From an uncultured Amphritea sp. (lineage in GTDB: Bacteria; Pseudomonadota; Gammaproteobacteria; Pseudomonadales; Balneatricaceae), in NCBI RefSeq assembly GCF_937127095.1, contig NZ_CAKZLP010000008.1:1-64000 (forward strand): DNA of 64,000 nucleotides, given 5' to 3'. The notes beneath the pieces are model-generated. The model did no database searches. It was not told the origin of the DNA and worked only from the letters and a program-made list of their open reading frames with translations. Numbering within the stretch: the stretch's first letter is position 1; the number at the start of each line of letters is the position of its first letter. Shown here piece by piece: positions 47,954 to 56,556 of the stretch. The position numbers were made by a program, and so were the translations under genes.

Positions 47954-49078
47954 ATGAAAAAAAGAGATTCTGGTTTTACGCTAATAGAGATCCTGATTGC
48001 GGTGGCAATTGTCGGGGTTCTTGCCGCTATCGCTATACCTGCGTATACCAGTTATGTCACCCGGGCTAAAGTTACCGAAGGGTTTAGCATGGCTGATGGG
48101 GTTAAGTTGCAGATAACGCAGGAGGTGATGAATACCGGCAAGGTACCCATTACTGAAGCAGACCTGGGTCTGAGTCCGAATGACTACGAAACCAACTACG
48201 TTGAAAAAATCTGGATCACCGATGGCATTGTCAATGTTAGTTATAAACTACAGCAATTGGGTAGTCATAAGATTCTCCAGTTTGTGCCTGAATGTAACAA
48301 TAACTATCTGACCAGCTGGACCTGCATGTCCCCTCCTGGAACAGGCGTATCAACAGATTATTTGCCTGATAGCTGTCGCTCGGGTACCGCACCAAGCCCT
48401 GGCTCCTGTACCGTGGCAAGTGTTTACACTCCCGGAAACAGTGGAACAGGTTCAAGTGGCTCAGGATCAACGGGAACAGGCTCGACGGGAACAGGCTCAA
48501 CGGGAACAGGTTCAACGGGAACAGGTTCAACGGGAACAGGTTCAACGGGAACAGGTTCTAGTGGCTCAGGATCAAGTGGCACAGGCTCTAGCGGAACAGG
48601 TTCTAGTGGCACAGGTTCAAGTGGCACAGGCTCAAGTGGCACAGGTTCAAGCGGTACAGGTTCAAGCGGTACAGGTTCAAGCGGTACAGGTTCAAGTGGC
48701 ACAGGTTCAAGCGGTACAGGTTCAAGCGGTACAGGTTCAAGCGGTACAGGTTCAAGCGGTACAGGTTCAAGCGGAAGCGGTTCAAGTGGCACAGGCTCAA
48801 GTGGCACAGGTTCAAGCGGAACGGGTACAAATGGCCCAGGTACAAGCGACACAAACCCACCTCTACAGTGCAGCGCTATAACCAATAAAAAAGATTGCGA
48901 TGGGCAGAAAAAAGATCCTAACTGTGACTGGGACAGAAAGAAGAAAACGTGCAGTACGAGTTCTTTCAGTGGACCGGTTCAGTGCAGTGCAATAACGGAT
49001 AAAAAGACCTGCGAGAAGAGTGAAAAAAGTAACAATTGTAAATGGAAAGACAAGAAAGGCTGTTATACAAAGCACTAA
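47954..49078 (+). CDS. Type IV pilin-like protein with GSSGT repeats and two cysteine-rich modules
   Basis: Protein of 374 residues. The leader MKKRDSG precedes FTLIEILIAVAIVGVLAAIAIPAY, the prepilin cleavage site with phenylalanine at +1 and glutamate at +5. A pilin-like globular part (to about residue 160) has two cysteine pairs. Then come 27 units of five residues (GSTGT, GSSGT, variants) and two C-terminal copies of a module: QCSAIT(N/D)KKxC, about 8 residues, C-x-W, about 6 residues, C. The start is ATG 47954 because it gives a normal short basic leader; ATG 47939 is also in frame. No pilus assembly gene is nearby, so it must rely on machinery elsewhere. Confidence 0.88.
   Translation: MKKRDSGFTLIEILIAVAIVGVLAAIAIPAYTSYVTRAKVTEGFSMADGVKLQITQEVMNTGKVPITEADLGLSPNDYETNYVEKIWITDGIVNVSYKLQQLGSHKILQFVPECNNNYLTSWTCMSPPGTGVSTDYLPDSCRSGTAPSPGSCTVASVYTPGNSGTGSSGSGSTGTGSTGTGSTGTGSTGTGSTGTGSTGTGSSGSGSSGTGSSGTGSSGTGSSGTGSSGTGSSGTGSSGTGSSGTGSSGTGSSGTGSSGTGSSGTGSSGTGSSGSGSSGTGSSGTGSSGTGTNGPGTSDTNPPLQCSAITNKKDCDGQKKDPNCDWDRKKKTCSTSSFSGPVQCSAITDKKTCEKSEKSNNCKWKDKKGCYTKH
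48449..48853. repeat. 15-bp coding minisatellite in the pilin gene (27 units)
   Basis: Twenty-seven consecutive in-frame 15-base units of the type GGTTCAAGCGGTACA. Six GSTGT units come early, thirteen GSSGT units follow in one block, with GSSGS interruptions at three points; the last two units are degenerate (GTNGP, GTSDT). Several neighbouring units are identical at DNA level, so recent expansion is likely and copy number may vary. Confidence 0.95.
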
Positions 49079-49152
49079 GATCTGCAGGGGGAAGCGCAGT
49101 CGTTAGATAGGTTACTTGCTTGAAAAAGCAGACATGGGCATCAGACCCTGTG

Positions 49153-49230
49153 CTTTTTCTAGCAAGTAAAACGAAGTTTTACGTCTAACGACTAGCAAGC
49201 TGCGAAGCAGCGTTCTGCTTTTAAGCGAAG
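49153..49230. repeat. Dispersed hairpin repeat, copy 5
   Basis: CTTTTTCTAGCAAG, then GTAAAAC-GAA-GTTTTAC and GCTGC-GAA-GCAGC, ending in TTCTGCTTTTAAGCG. The first 53 bases equal copy 4 exactly. It lies between the pilin gene and the PatB-type gene. Confidence 0.85.
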
Positions 49231-49234
49231 TGAG

Positions 49235-50392
49235 CTACCCCCCAGGTAGCTGACTTAACATCGCCCGGCGTATCCGGTCTACCGCTTCAATCAGCAGGCT
49301 GCGGGTGCAGCCGAAATTGAGGCGCATAAAACGGTCATCGCCGAAGTCTCGTCCCGGTGACATGCCGACGCCGGCCTGCTCAAAGAAGTGGGCGGGGTTT
49401 TCCAGTTTTGCGGCGGAGACGTCGATCCAGGCGAGATAGGTGGCTTCTACCGGATTGAGTTTCAGCCCGGGAATCTGATTGATCTCTTTCATCAGGTAGT
49501 CGCGGTTACCTTTTAGGTAATTTAGTTGCTGTTGATGCCACTCGCCACCCTCCTTGTAGGCGGCCATCGTTGCGGTATAACCGAGCAGGTTAACGTCCGG
49601 GACGATCCCTTTGCGGACCTGCTGAAACTGTTTGCGCAACTGTGGGTCGGGGATGATGGCAAAGGAGCAGCCCAAACCGGCAATATTAAAGGTTTTACTG
49701 GGGGCCATCAGAGTGATGGTTTTGCTGGCGATCTCGCTGTCCATCGATCCCAGCGGAACATGTTTCAGCCCCGGCTCCATAATCAGATCACAGTGGATCT
49801 CATCCGAACAAACCGTCAGATTGTGTTGCAGACAGATATCCGCCAGACGCTGTAATTCATCTTCACGGTAAACGGTGCCGCCCGGGTTATGCGGGTTGCA
49901 GAACAGCAAAAGTGTGGTGGTGTCGGTAATTGATTGTTCCAGGGCGTCGAAATCGATTAGCCAGCGTTGCTGTTGTTCAACCATGGGCACGGTGATCAGA
50001 CGCCGGTCAGATAAACGGGGTGCTGACATAAAGGGCGGATAGACCGGTTTGGCGGTGGCGACCTCATCCTGACTGACACCGACACTGCGGCAGGCCAGAT
50101 TCAGACCACAGACAAGCCCGGGCAACCAGACTAACCACTCCTCCTGAATCTGCCAGTGATAGAGTGTTTGCATCCGCTCGATAATTAACTGACTGAGTTC
50201 AGTCGGAGTGTTGGTATAGCCAAAAATTCCATGATCAACCCGAGCCTGCAGCGCTTCAATCACTGCAGGAGGGGCCATAAAGTCAGTATCGGCGACCCAC
50301 ATCGGCAGAATATCGGTGTCGCGGTATTTTTCCCACTTCTGGCTGGAGGTTGTATGGCGGTCTACTGGTTGATCGAAATGATCACGGCTCAT
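49235..50392 (-). CDS. PatB/MalY-type PLP aminotransferase (C-S lyase)
   Basis: Fold-type I PLP enzyme of 385 residues. The lysine that binds PLP lies in MAPSKTFNIAGLGCSFAII; LFCNPHNPGGTVY and CSDEIHCDLIM are conserved blocks. The N-terminus VDRHTTSSQKWEKY and LPMWVADTDFMAPP are typical for the MalY/PatB cystathionine beta-lyase group rather than AspC-type aminotransferases. Likely cleaves cystathionine or cysteine conjugates. Transcribed alone, divergent from leuA. Confidence 0.92.
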   Translation of the reverse strand: MSRDHFDQPVDRHTTSSQKWEKYRDTDILPMWVADTDFMAPPAVIEALQARVDHGIFGYTNTPTELSQLIIERMQTLYHWQIQEEWLVWLPGLVCGLNLACRSVGVSQDEVATAKPVYPPFMSAPRLSDRRLITVPMVEQQQRWLIDFDALEQSITDTTTLLLFCNPHNPGGTVYREDELQRLADICLQHNLTVCSDEIHCDLIMEPGLKHVPLGSMDSEIASKTITLMAPSKTFNIAGLGCSFAIIPDPQLRKQFQQVRKGIVPDVNLLGYTATMAAYKEGGEWHQQQLNYLKGNRDYLMKEINQIPGLKLNPVEATYLAWIDVSAAKLENPAHFFEQAGVGMSPGRDFGDDRFMRLNFGCTRSLLIEAVDRIRRAMLSQLPGG

Positions 50393-50638
50393 CGGCTGAA
50401 TCCCTTTAGTTTAGAGGCTGGCAGAGACTTATTTGTATGTCATTAAGTTGCAAATAGCCATCAGGAAGTTATATTAGTCGGTATCAGATAATATAGTGGA
50501 TATGGCCTTAATTTTCCGGCAATTTTTTGATTGTAGCGATACAGTCCCGCCAGCTGCCGATCCCTTTTCAGCCTAATCAATACAGCTTGTTTGCCGCATC
50601 TTTTAAAGTCGCAGCTAATCAGTTTCTGGAGTCCGGTC

Positions 50639-52177
50639 ATGACCGATAATAACCGTGTAATTGTTTTTGATACCACCCTGCGTGATGGTGAGCAGAGCCC
50701 TGGCGCATCGATGACCCGCGAAGAAAAACTGCGGATTGCCAAGCAGCTGGAGAAAATGCGGGTGGATGTGATTGAGGCGGGTTTTGCGATCGCTTCTCCG
50801 GGTGATTTTGCGTCGGTTAAAGCGATTGCCGACACTATCAAAGACAGTACTGTGTGTTCTTTGTCACGGGCACTGGATGCTGATATTGACCGCGCCGGTG
50901 AAGCGCTGGTGAATGCCAATTCCGGGCGTATCCATACCTTTATCGCCACCTCGCCGATCCATATGAAGTACAAGCTGCAGATGGATCCGGACCGAGTGGT
51001 GGAGCAAGCGGTCTATGCGGTGAAGCGTGCACGCAATCTGATTGGTGATGTTGAGTTTTCGCTGGAAGACGCCAGCCGTTCAGAACTGGACTTTATGTGT
51101 CGCATCATCGAAAAGGTGATCGATGCCGGTGCCCGCACCATCAATATTCCAGATACCGTTGGTTATGCGGTGCCGGAGGAGTTTGGTCACACCATTCAAC
51201 AGTTACTGCAGCGGATTCCCAACGCCGATAAGGCGGTATTCTCCGTACACTGCCATAACGATCTGGGTCTGGCGGTGGCTAACTCGCTGGCCGCTCTGAG
51301 TGCCGGTGCACGGCAGGTCGAGTGTACTATCAATGGTCTGGGAGAGCGGGCTGGTAATGCGTCACTGGAAGAGGTGGTGATGGCGCTGCGCACCCGTCAG
51401 TATGTGCTGGGGCTGCATACCGGTATCGACACCACGCAGATCGTGCCGGCTTCGCGACTGGTGTCCAGCGTGACCGGCTTTCCGGTGCAGCCAAACAAGG
51501 CGATTGTCGGTGCAAATGCGTTCGCTCATGAATCGGGCATCCATCAGGATGGTGTACTGAAACACCGCGAAACCTACGAAATTATGACCGCTCAGGATGT
51601 CGGCTGGAACGCCAATAAGATGGTGATGGGCAAGCATTCAGGCCGCAGCGCTTTCCGCGCCCGCCTGGAAGAGTTGGGCACCAGCTTTGAATCGGAGGCC
51701 GAACTGAATACCGCGTTTGCCCGGTTTAAAGATCTGGCCGATAAAAAACATGAGATCTTCGATGAAGATCTGCAAGCACTGGTGAGTGATACCCGTGCGT
51801 CTCATTATGAGAAGTTCAAACTGAGTAGCCTGTCAGTGACTTCACAGACCGGTGAAGTGCCGGTGGCTAACGTGACCGTTGTGGTGAGTGATAGCGAACA
51901 CACCGCAGAAGCGGTTGGCAGTGGCCCCGTAGATGCTGCATTCAAAGCGATTGAGTCGATTGTTAAGTCACATGCGTCACTGGAACTGTATTCAGTAAAT
52001 GCGATTACCAGCGGTACCGATTCTCAGGGTGAGGTGACTGTGCGGCTGGAGAAGGGAGGCCGTATCGTTAATGGTTTGGGAGCGGATACCGACATTATCA
52101 TCGCTTCGGCTAAAGCCTATATCCATGCGCTGAATATGCTTGAATCAACCGAAGAGAAAGCCCATCCGCAGGTTTAA
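50639..52177 (+). CDS. leuA: 2-isopropylmalate synthase
   Basis: First committed enzyme of leucine synthesis, 512 residues (long form with C-terminal leucine-sensing domain). The catalytic blocks [17 protein letters not shown] and [17 protein letters not shown] (metal-binding HxH) are intact, as is [12 protein letters not shown]. The start is ATG 50639 with GGAG seven bases before it; the frame opens further upstream but without homology. No leucine leader peptide was seen in the 246-base upstream gap. Confidence 0.97.
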   Translation: MTDNNRVIVFDTTLRDGEQSPGASMTREEKLRIAKQLEKMRVDVIEAGFAIASPGDFASVKAIADTIKDSTVCSLSRALDADIDRAGEALVNANSGRIHTFIATSPIHMKYKLQMDPDRVVEQAVYAVKRARNLIGDVEFSLEDASRSELDFMCRIIEKVIDAGARTINIPDTVGYAVPEEFGHTIQQLLQRIPNADKAVFSVHCHNDLGLAVANSLAALSAGARQVECTINGLGERAGNASLEEVVMALRTRQYVLGLHTGIDTTQIVPASRLVSSVTGFPVQPNKAIVGANAFAHESGIHQDGVLKHRETYEIMTAQDVGWNANKMVMGKHSGRSAFRARLEELGTSFESEAELNTAFARFKDLADKKHEIFDEDLQALVSDTRASHYEKFKLSSLSVTSQTGEVPVANVTVVVSDSEHTAEAVGSGPVDAAFKAIESIVKSHASLELYSVNAITSGTDSQGEVTVRLEKGGRIVNGLGADTDIIIASAKAYIHALNMLESTEEKAHPQV

Positions 52178-52224
52178 CTAACGCTTTAATTTAGTTATCA
52201 GCTCAGGGCAAAGGGAACAACAAA

Positions 52225-53223
52225 ATGGAGCAGTCGCTGCGTCATCAATATCTGGAAACGATGGGCATTGTCAGTTGGCTGCCCCGTCGACAGCTGCCCG
52301 GTGCCCGTCCCACCCCGGACTGGGTGTTGGAGTACTGCTGGCCGGAAAATGACACTGCAGCGTTATCGGGTAATGGTCAGGCAGCGACTGCTGCGCCGAT
52401 TCTGAATCCTGCTGATCGTGCCATCGCTGCCAGACAGGCCCGTGCTGAGCTGAGTGCCAGCTTTGGTTCTGAGCCAAAACCCGCCCGCGTTAGTGCCTCT
52501 GCTGTACCCGCAGCGGTTGCTGCGACGATTACTCAGCCAGCGCCGGTTTCTGTTACGCCGACGCCTGCTCCGGTTGCAACAGCACCGGCTTCAATCGTCC
52601 CAGTTTCAGTACAGATCGACGCCGGTGCTGATGATATCAGCCTGTCGTCGTCTGAGCCGGTCGATCTGCATCTGCCGTCTGTGTCTGAGCAAGCCGAGCA
52701 GAAGCCCTTTAAACTGGCGTTCATGGTGTATCAGGACTGTCTGGTTATCGACTCTCTGCCACCAGTGTCAGCTTCATCCCGGACACCACAGAACAGTGGT
52801 CAGGCCGATGCTCATCATCAGATATTGTTAGATAAAATTCTCCGCTCTATCGGTCTTACGGGGGGGACGACAACTGAGTACTACACGCTGCCCTGGCCGA
52901 TGTTCGCCAGTAAATCACTGGATCAGGGAGCGGAACAGGCACGCCTGACCGTACAGCATAAACTGAAGAAAAGTTTGCAAAAGAGCCCGGTGAATACCGT
53001 GTTATTACTGGGTGAGTCCGCCGCACAGATGGTGTTGGAACGCACCGAGCCGCTGGATCAGTTGCGGGGTATGCTGTTTAGCCTGCGTTCCAGTGTTAAA
53101 ACCCTGGCCTCTGCCAGTCTGACCGAGATGATGATGTTGCCGGGCTGTAAACGGGAGGTCTGGAGTGATCTTCAGCCGCTGCTCGATCACCTGCAAAAGC
53201 ACTCTGTCACCGATGGAGAGTAA
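52225..53223 (+). CDS. HolD-like DNA polymerase III psi subunit with long Ala/Pro linker
   Basis: Protein of 332 residues. The start YLETMGIVSWLPRRQLPG resembles the N-terminal chi-binding peptide of E. coli HolD (LGITQW..RR). An Ala/Pro/Val-rich linker runs from about 65 to 165. A folded C-terminal domain spans about 165-325 (FKLAFMVYQDCLVIDSLPP, VNTVLLLGESAAQMVL, MMMLPGCKREVWSDLQPLLDHL). It lies directly before rimI and overlaps it by 11 bases, as holD-rimI does in E. coli. Assignment rests on this N-terminal match and the position; overall similarity to E. coli HolD is low and it is over twice as long. Confidence 0.65.
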   Translation: MEQSLRHQYLETMGIVSWLPRRQLPGARPTPDWVLEYCWPENDTAALSGNGQAATAAPILNPADRAIAARQARAELSASFGSEPKPARVSASAVPAAVAATITQPAPVSVTPTPAPVATAPASIVPVSVQIDAGADDISLSSSEPVDLHLPSVSEQAEQKPFKLAFMVYQDCLVIDSLPPVSASSRTPQNSGQADAHHQILLDKILRSIGLTGGTTTEYYTLPWPMFASKSLDQGAEQARLTVQHKLKKSLQKSPVNTVLLLGESAAQMVLERTEPLDQLRGMLFSLRSSVKTLASASLTEMMMLPGCKREVWSDLQPLLDHLQKHSVTDGE

Positions 53224-53674
53224 TCTTCTGCGGCCGCTTGAAGCAGCCGACCTTCCCCAGCTTTCGCAATTAGAAGCCTGTTGTTTCAGTCCGCCATGGT
53301 CTGATGCTCAGTTACTTTCGTATCTCAGAGGTAAGCGCTATCTTTGTTATGGCCTGTGGCAGGATGAGCAGTTAAATGGATTTGCTCTGTTAACCACGGT
53401 TCTGGATGAAGCTGAACTGTTGCAGATCGGCATTCGACCTGAAGCGCGGGGACAGGGTTTTTCGAGTGAGTTACTGAACTTCGTTCACGAGCAGTTGGAA
53501 AACTGTGGTATTAGCCGAAATCTGCTGGAAGTGCGCAGATCCAATGAGGCCGCCCGAAAGCTTTATAGGCGCTTGGGCTATAAGGAAGATGGTGTGCGTA
53601 AAAACTACTATCCGGCTGAGGTTGGCTACGAAGATGCCATTTTAATGAGCTGTAACAACCTTCTTTTACTGTAA
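53213..53674 (+). CDS. rimI: Ribosomal protein S18-alanine N-acetyltransferase
   Basis: GNAT acetyltransferase of 153 residues. The acetyl-CoA loop is in LLQIGIRPEARGQGFSSELL and NEAARKLYRRLGYKEDGVRKNYY is the family C-terminal signature. The start is ATG 53213 (MESNLL) inside the end of the HolD-like gene; an earlier in-frame ATG would add 16 residues out of family. It acetylates the S18 N-terminus. Confidence 0.93.
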   Translation: MESNLLRPLEAADLPQLSQLEACCFSPPWSDAQLLSYLRGKRYLCYGLWQDEQLNGFALLTTVLDEAELLQIGIRPEARGQGFSSELLNFVHEQLENCGISRNLLEVRRSNEAARKLYRRLGYKEDGVRKNYYPAEVGYEDAILMSCNNLLLL

Positions 53675-53714
53675 GGCAGCTAAACTCTGCAGAATTCACT
53701 ATACGGATGCGGAT

Positions 53715-54383
53715 ATGAATATAACCACAGAGCTGATTACCGGCTTCTGGTTCTGGTTTGCACAGGTCGGCTATTTTCTCCTGCTGGGGGTGGCAATCTG
53801 GTCCGCCCCCTGGTCCACTCTGGTCAACAGTCGACAACTACAGCACCTGTTTCTCGGGACTACCGTCGGTTTGATGATTTTATGGCAGATGCGGGCCGGA
53901 ATCTCTCCCGGACTGGGGATTCATTTCCTCGGGGTGACGGTGCTTACCCTGATGTTTGGCTGGGATCTGGCAATCCTGTCAGCCAGCCTGGCACTGTTGG
54001 GGACCACCCTGATCGGACGGGAGGGCTGGGACGGTTTTGCCGTCAACGGGCTCTGTACTATCGTCATCCCGTCGCTGGTTAGCTATCTGATTCTGCGTCT
54101 GGTAGAGGCCCGCCTGCCGCCCAATTTTTTTGTCTATCTGTTTCTTTGCGCCTTTCTCGGGGCAGGAGTGGCAACTCTCACCGGCGGGTTGAGCATGGGC
54201 TTTCTGCTATGGATCAGTGATGTCTACAGCAGCGAGAAGATTTATAACGAATACATTCAGATTCTGCCCCTCATCATGTTTCCGGAGGGCTTGCTGAACG
54301 GAATTATCATGACCGGTATGATGGTGTTTTATCCTGACTGGATCCGCACCTTTGATGCGAAAAAATATATTGATGATCAGTAA
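53715..54383 (+). CDS. CbiM-like energy-coupling-factor permease
   Basis: Membrane protein of 222 residues with about six TM segments. The block ISPGLGIHFLGVTVLTLMFG, GWDGFAVNGLCTIVIPSLVSYLI and FPEGLLNGIIMTGM resemble the CbiM family of metal-uptake S-components. No ATPase or T-component gene follows, and the metal ligands of classic CbiM at the very N-terminus are not obvious, so transport of cobalt or nickel is only a guess. It stands next to the RegBA pair, convergent with regA. Confidence 0.7.
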   Translation: MNITTELITGFWFWFAQVGYFLLLGVAIWSAPWSTLVNSRQLQHLFLGTTVGLMILWQMRAGISPGLGIHFLGVTVLTLMFGWDLAILSASLALLGTTLIGREGWDGFAVNGLCTIVIPSLVSYLILRLVEARLPPNFFVYLFLCAFLGAGVATLTGGLSMGFLLWISDVYSSEKIYNEYIQILPLIMFPEGLLNGIIMTGMMVFYPDWIRTFDAKKYIDDQ

Positions 54384-54420
54384 AGGATTCTAACTCGACT
54401 GTCACAAAAGCTTTAAAAGC

Positions 54421-54548
54421 CGTTGCTCGTTGCTCGGAAAAGCCTTCTAAATAGTTTCAGGATTAAGCGATCAGGTTAAGCGCTTTGTAAGAAAGTTGTT
54501 GTGTTCGGTTTGTGAAGGGCAATAATCCCGAGTCCACAACGAGCAACG
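54421..54548. repeat. 12-bp inverted repeats bounding the regA 3' intergenic region
   Basis: CGTTGCTCGTTG (54421-54432) and CAACGAGCAACG (54537-54548) are perfect inverted copies 104 bases apart. The right copy abuts the regA stop codon. They could fold as a long stem or mark an insertion footprint. Confidence 0.65.
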
Positions 54549-55100
54549 TTAATGCTCTTCCCTGACCGGACGTTTTTGCAGCTTGCGTTGCAGGGTTCTC
54601 CGGTGCATCCCTAATGCCCGGGCAGTGGCGGAAATATTGCCTTCATGCTCGGTCAGCACTTTCTGAATATGCTCCCACTCCAATCGGCCAACGGACATCG
54701 GTTTGTCCGCAATTTCGACATCTGGATCGGGTTGGGTGCCTTTCAGTTTGGCCAGAATCTGGTCAGTATCGGCAGGTTTAGCCAGATAGTCAGTGGCTCC
54801 TAGCTTAATCGCTTCTACCGCCGTAGAGATACTGGCGTAACCGGTCAGAATCAGAATTTTGATATCCGCATTCACCGCTTTTAACCGGGGAATGAGGGTG
54901 ATGCCCGAGGCACCGTCCATCTTCAGGTCAAGGGTTGCCAGATCGGGAGTGAACTGCTCCAGAATCAGTAGTGCCTGTTCGGCAGAGCTGGCAACCGCCG
55001 TTTCATAGCCGCGCCGTTTAATTGCCCGGCTTAACACCCGGGTGAAGGTTTCGTCATCATCGACAATCAGAAAGCGCAGCGGCGTTGAATTAGTATCCAT
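54549..55100 (-). CDS. regA: Response regulator RegA/PrrA/ActR family
   Basis: Two-domain regulator of 183 residues: a receiver with phosphorylated aspartate D58 (ATLDLKMDG) and a Fis-type helix-turn-helix at the C-terminus (NISATARALGMHRRTLQRKLQKR), both characteristic of the RegA/PrrA/ActR group. In other proteobacteria it controls respiration, electron transport and redox genes. It overlaps the kinase gene by 11 bases. Confidence 0.93.
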   Translation of the reverse strand: MDTNSTPLRFLIVDDDETFTRVLSRAIKRRGYETAVASSAEQALLILEQFTPDLATLDLKMDGASGITLIPRLKAVNADIKILILTGYASISTAVEAIKLGATDYLAKPADTDQILAKLKGTQPDPDVEIADKPMSVGRLEWEHIQKVLTEHEGNISATARALGMHRRTLQRKLQKRPVREEH

Positions 55101-56364
55101 AGTGTGAACTCTCCTTAATCAGAGGCAGTTTAACTTCGGTGAGTGTGCCACCGTCGGGATGATTAAACAGGCAGACTTGGCCACCGTAGCTATCCAGAGC
55201 CGAGGCCGTTAGAAATAGCCCTATTCCAAGGCCTTTTCCCTTGGTGGTGATAAACGGGCTGCCCAGATTTTCAGCTTGTTCAAGTGGAATACCGGGGCCC
55301 TGGTCATGGATGGTAAAGAGTATCTGTTGGCTGTCAGATGAAAGCTGAATCTGCAGCGGCTGCTCAGAGGCGTCAGCGGCATTATTCAGCAGGTTGATGA
55401 ATGCCTGTTGTAATGGAATTGAACTGAGAACAGTCGGTTGCCCCTGCAGATGAATTACCGGCGTGTTAAAACTGGCGGTAGGCCGCAACAGGTGCCAGCG
55501 TTCCAGTATCTCATGGAAAAACTGCTCGGCAGGCAGCGCTCGTGCTTCTTTCTGTTCCTGTTTTACCGATTCTGCCAGGTGCTTCAGACGGTCGGAACAG
55601 TTTTCAACCTGGGTCTGCAGTATCTCTATATCCTCAAGCAGTTCCGCATCATCACTATGATCCAGTTTCATCTCATGCAGCACCACTCGCATAGTGGCGA
55701 GTGGTGTACCCATCTCATGGGCGGTGCCCGCGGCCATGGTCGCCAGAGAGAGAAGCTGATGATTGCGCAGACTGGACTCTCTGGCGCGGTTAAGTTTCAA
55801 CTCCTGACGCTGCAGGTTCTCGCGAATATTAACCACAAACCAGGTGATCAGAGCTGTTGTGAGAATAAAGTTGATCCACATGCCTGCCAGGTGAAGGTCC
55901 AGGAGTGCGATTGCCTGATGCTGATGTCCGGTATCCGGAAGGGTTATCGGTATAAAGAGTTGCATCAGCAGAGAGTAACTGAGAGTGACCAGCAGTGCGG
56001 TCAGCCAGGTATAGCGCCGGGGTAGTGATGTTGCGCTGATAATCAGAGGGATCAGTAATAGCGCAGAAAAGGGGTTGCTCACTCCGCCCATCTGGTATAA
56101 CAGGCAGACATAGAAGGCGATGTCGGCAATCAGTTGGAAAAAAAACTCCAGCTGGGTCAGCGGCAGCGGGGAGTTCAGGCGTAACAGTGACAGCAGATTC
56201 AGTAGCGCCATCGCCAGCAGCGCGAAGGCGATCAGCCAGAAATTAAGACTGACATGCAGGCCAAAAAACAGATACAGCAATAGCCCGCTCTGGCCAAAAA
56301 TAGTGACCGTACGGATATAACTGAGCTGGAGTAGCTGGTGGCGGGTATTTGTGATGTAGTTCAT
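55090..56364 (-). CDS. regB: Redox sensor histidine kinase RegB/PrrB/ActS family
   Basis: Sensor kinase of 424 residues with about six N-terminal TM segments. The quinone-linked motif GGVSNPF lies at residues 93-99. The H-box is AAGTAHEMGTPLAT with H216, and the redox-sensing cysteine expected about 40 residues after it is present (C256, TQVENCSDRL). A HATPase_c domain follows (NLLNNAADAS, GKGLGIGLFL). These three features identify it as RegB type, sensing the redox state of the membrane. Confidence 0.93.
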   Translation of the reverse strand: MNYITNTRHQLLQLSYIRTVTIFGQSGLLLYLFFGLHVSLNFWLIAFALLAMALLNLLSLLRLNSPLPLTQLEFFFQLIADIAFYVCLLYQMGGVSNPFSALLLIPLIISATSLPRRYTWLTALLVTLSYSLLMQLFIPITLPDTGHQHQAIALLDLHLAGMWINFILTTALITWFVVNIRENLQRQELKLNRARESSLRNHQLLSLATMAAGTAHEMGTPLATMRVVLHEMKLDHSDDAELLEDIEILQTQVENCSDRLKHLAESVKQEQKEARALPAEQFFHEILERWHLLRPTASFNTPVIHLQGQPTVLSSIPLQQAFINLLNNAADASEQPLQIQLSSDSQQILFTIHDQGPGIPLEQAENLGSPFITTKGKGLGIGLFLTASALDSYGGQVCLFNHPDGGTLTEVKLPLIKESSHYGY

Positions 56365-56556
56365 AGCGCTAGCTTGGCAGAAAGCGAAATTATAACCAAG
56401 AGCGCTGCGTCACGAATGTGGCAGATTGTCGCACTGTTTATCCTCAATAGTTGTGGACTGCCGGGTTTCTTTGATACTTTGCTTTATCTTATTGGTCTGG
56501 CAGGCGAGTCTCCGGTTTAGCTTAGCTGTTTTTGCGAACATAAAACGGATTTGAAT

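Noticed and set aside
48449..48853. Possible CRISPR array because of regular short repeats
   Set aside because: Units are 15 bp, contiguous without spacers and in-frame inside a pilin gene.
48424..48885. Minus-strand VPLEP-repeat frame and alternative plus-strand Q/V-rich frame in the pilin repeats
   Set aside because: The 15-bp repeat keeps all frames open. Only the pilin frame has a leader, a domain and a natural C-terminus.
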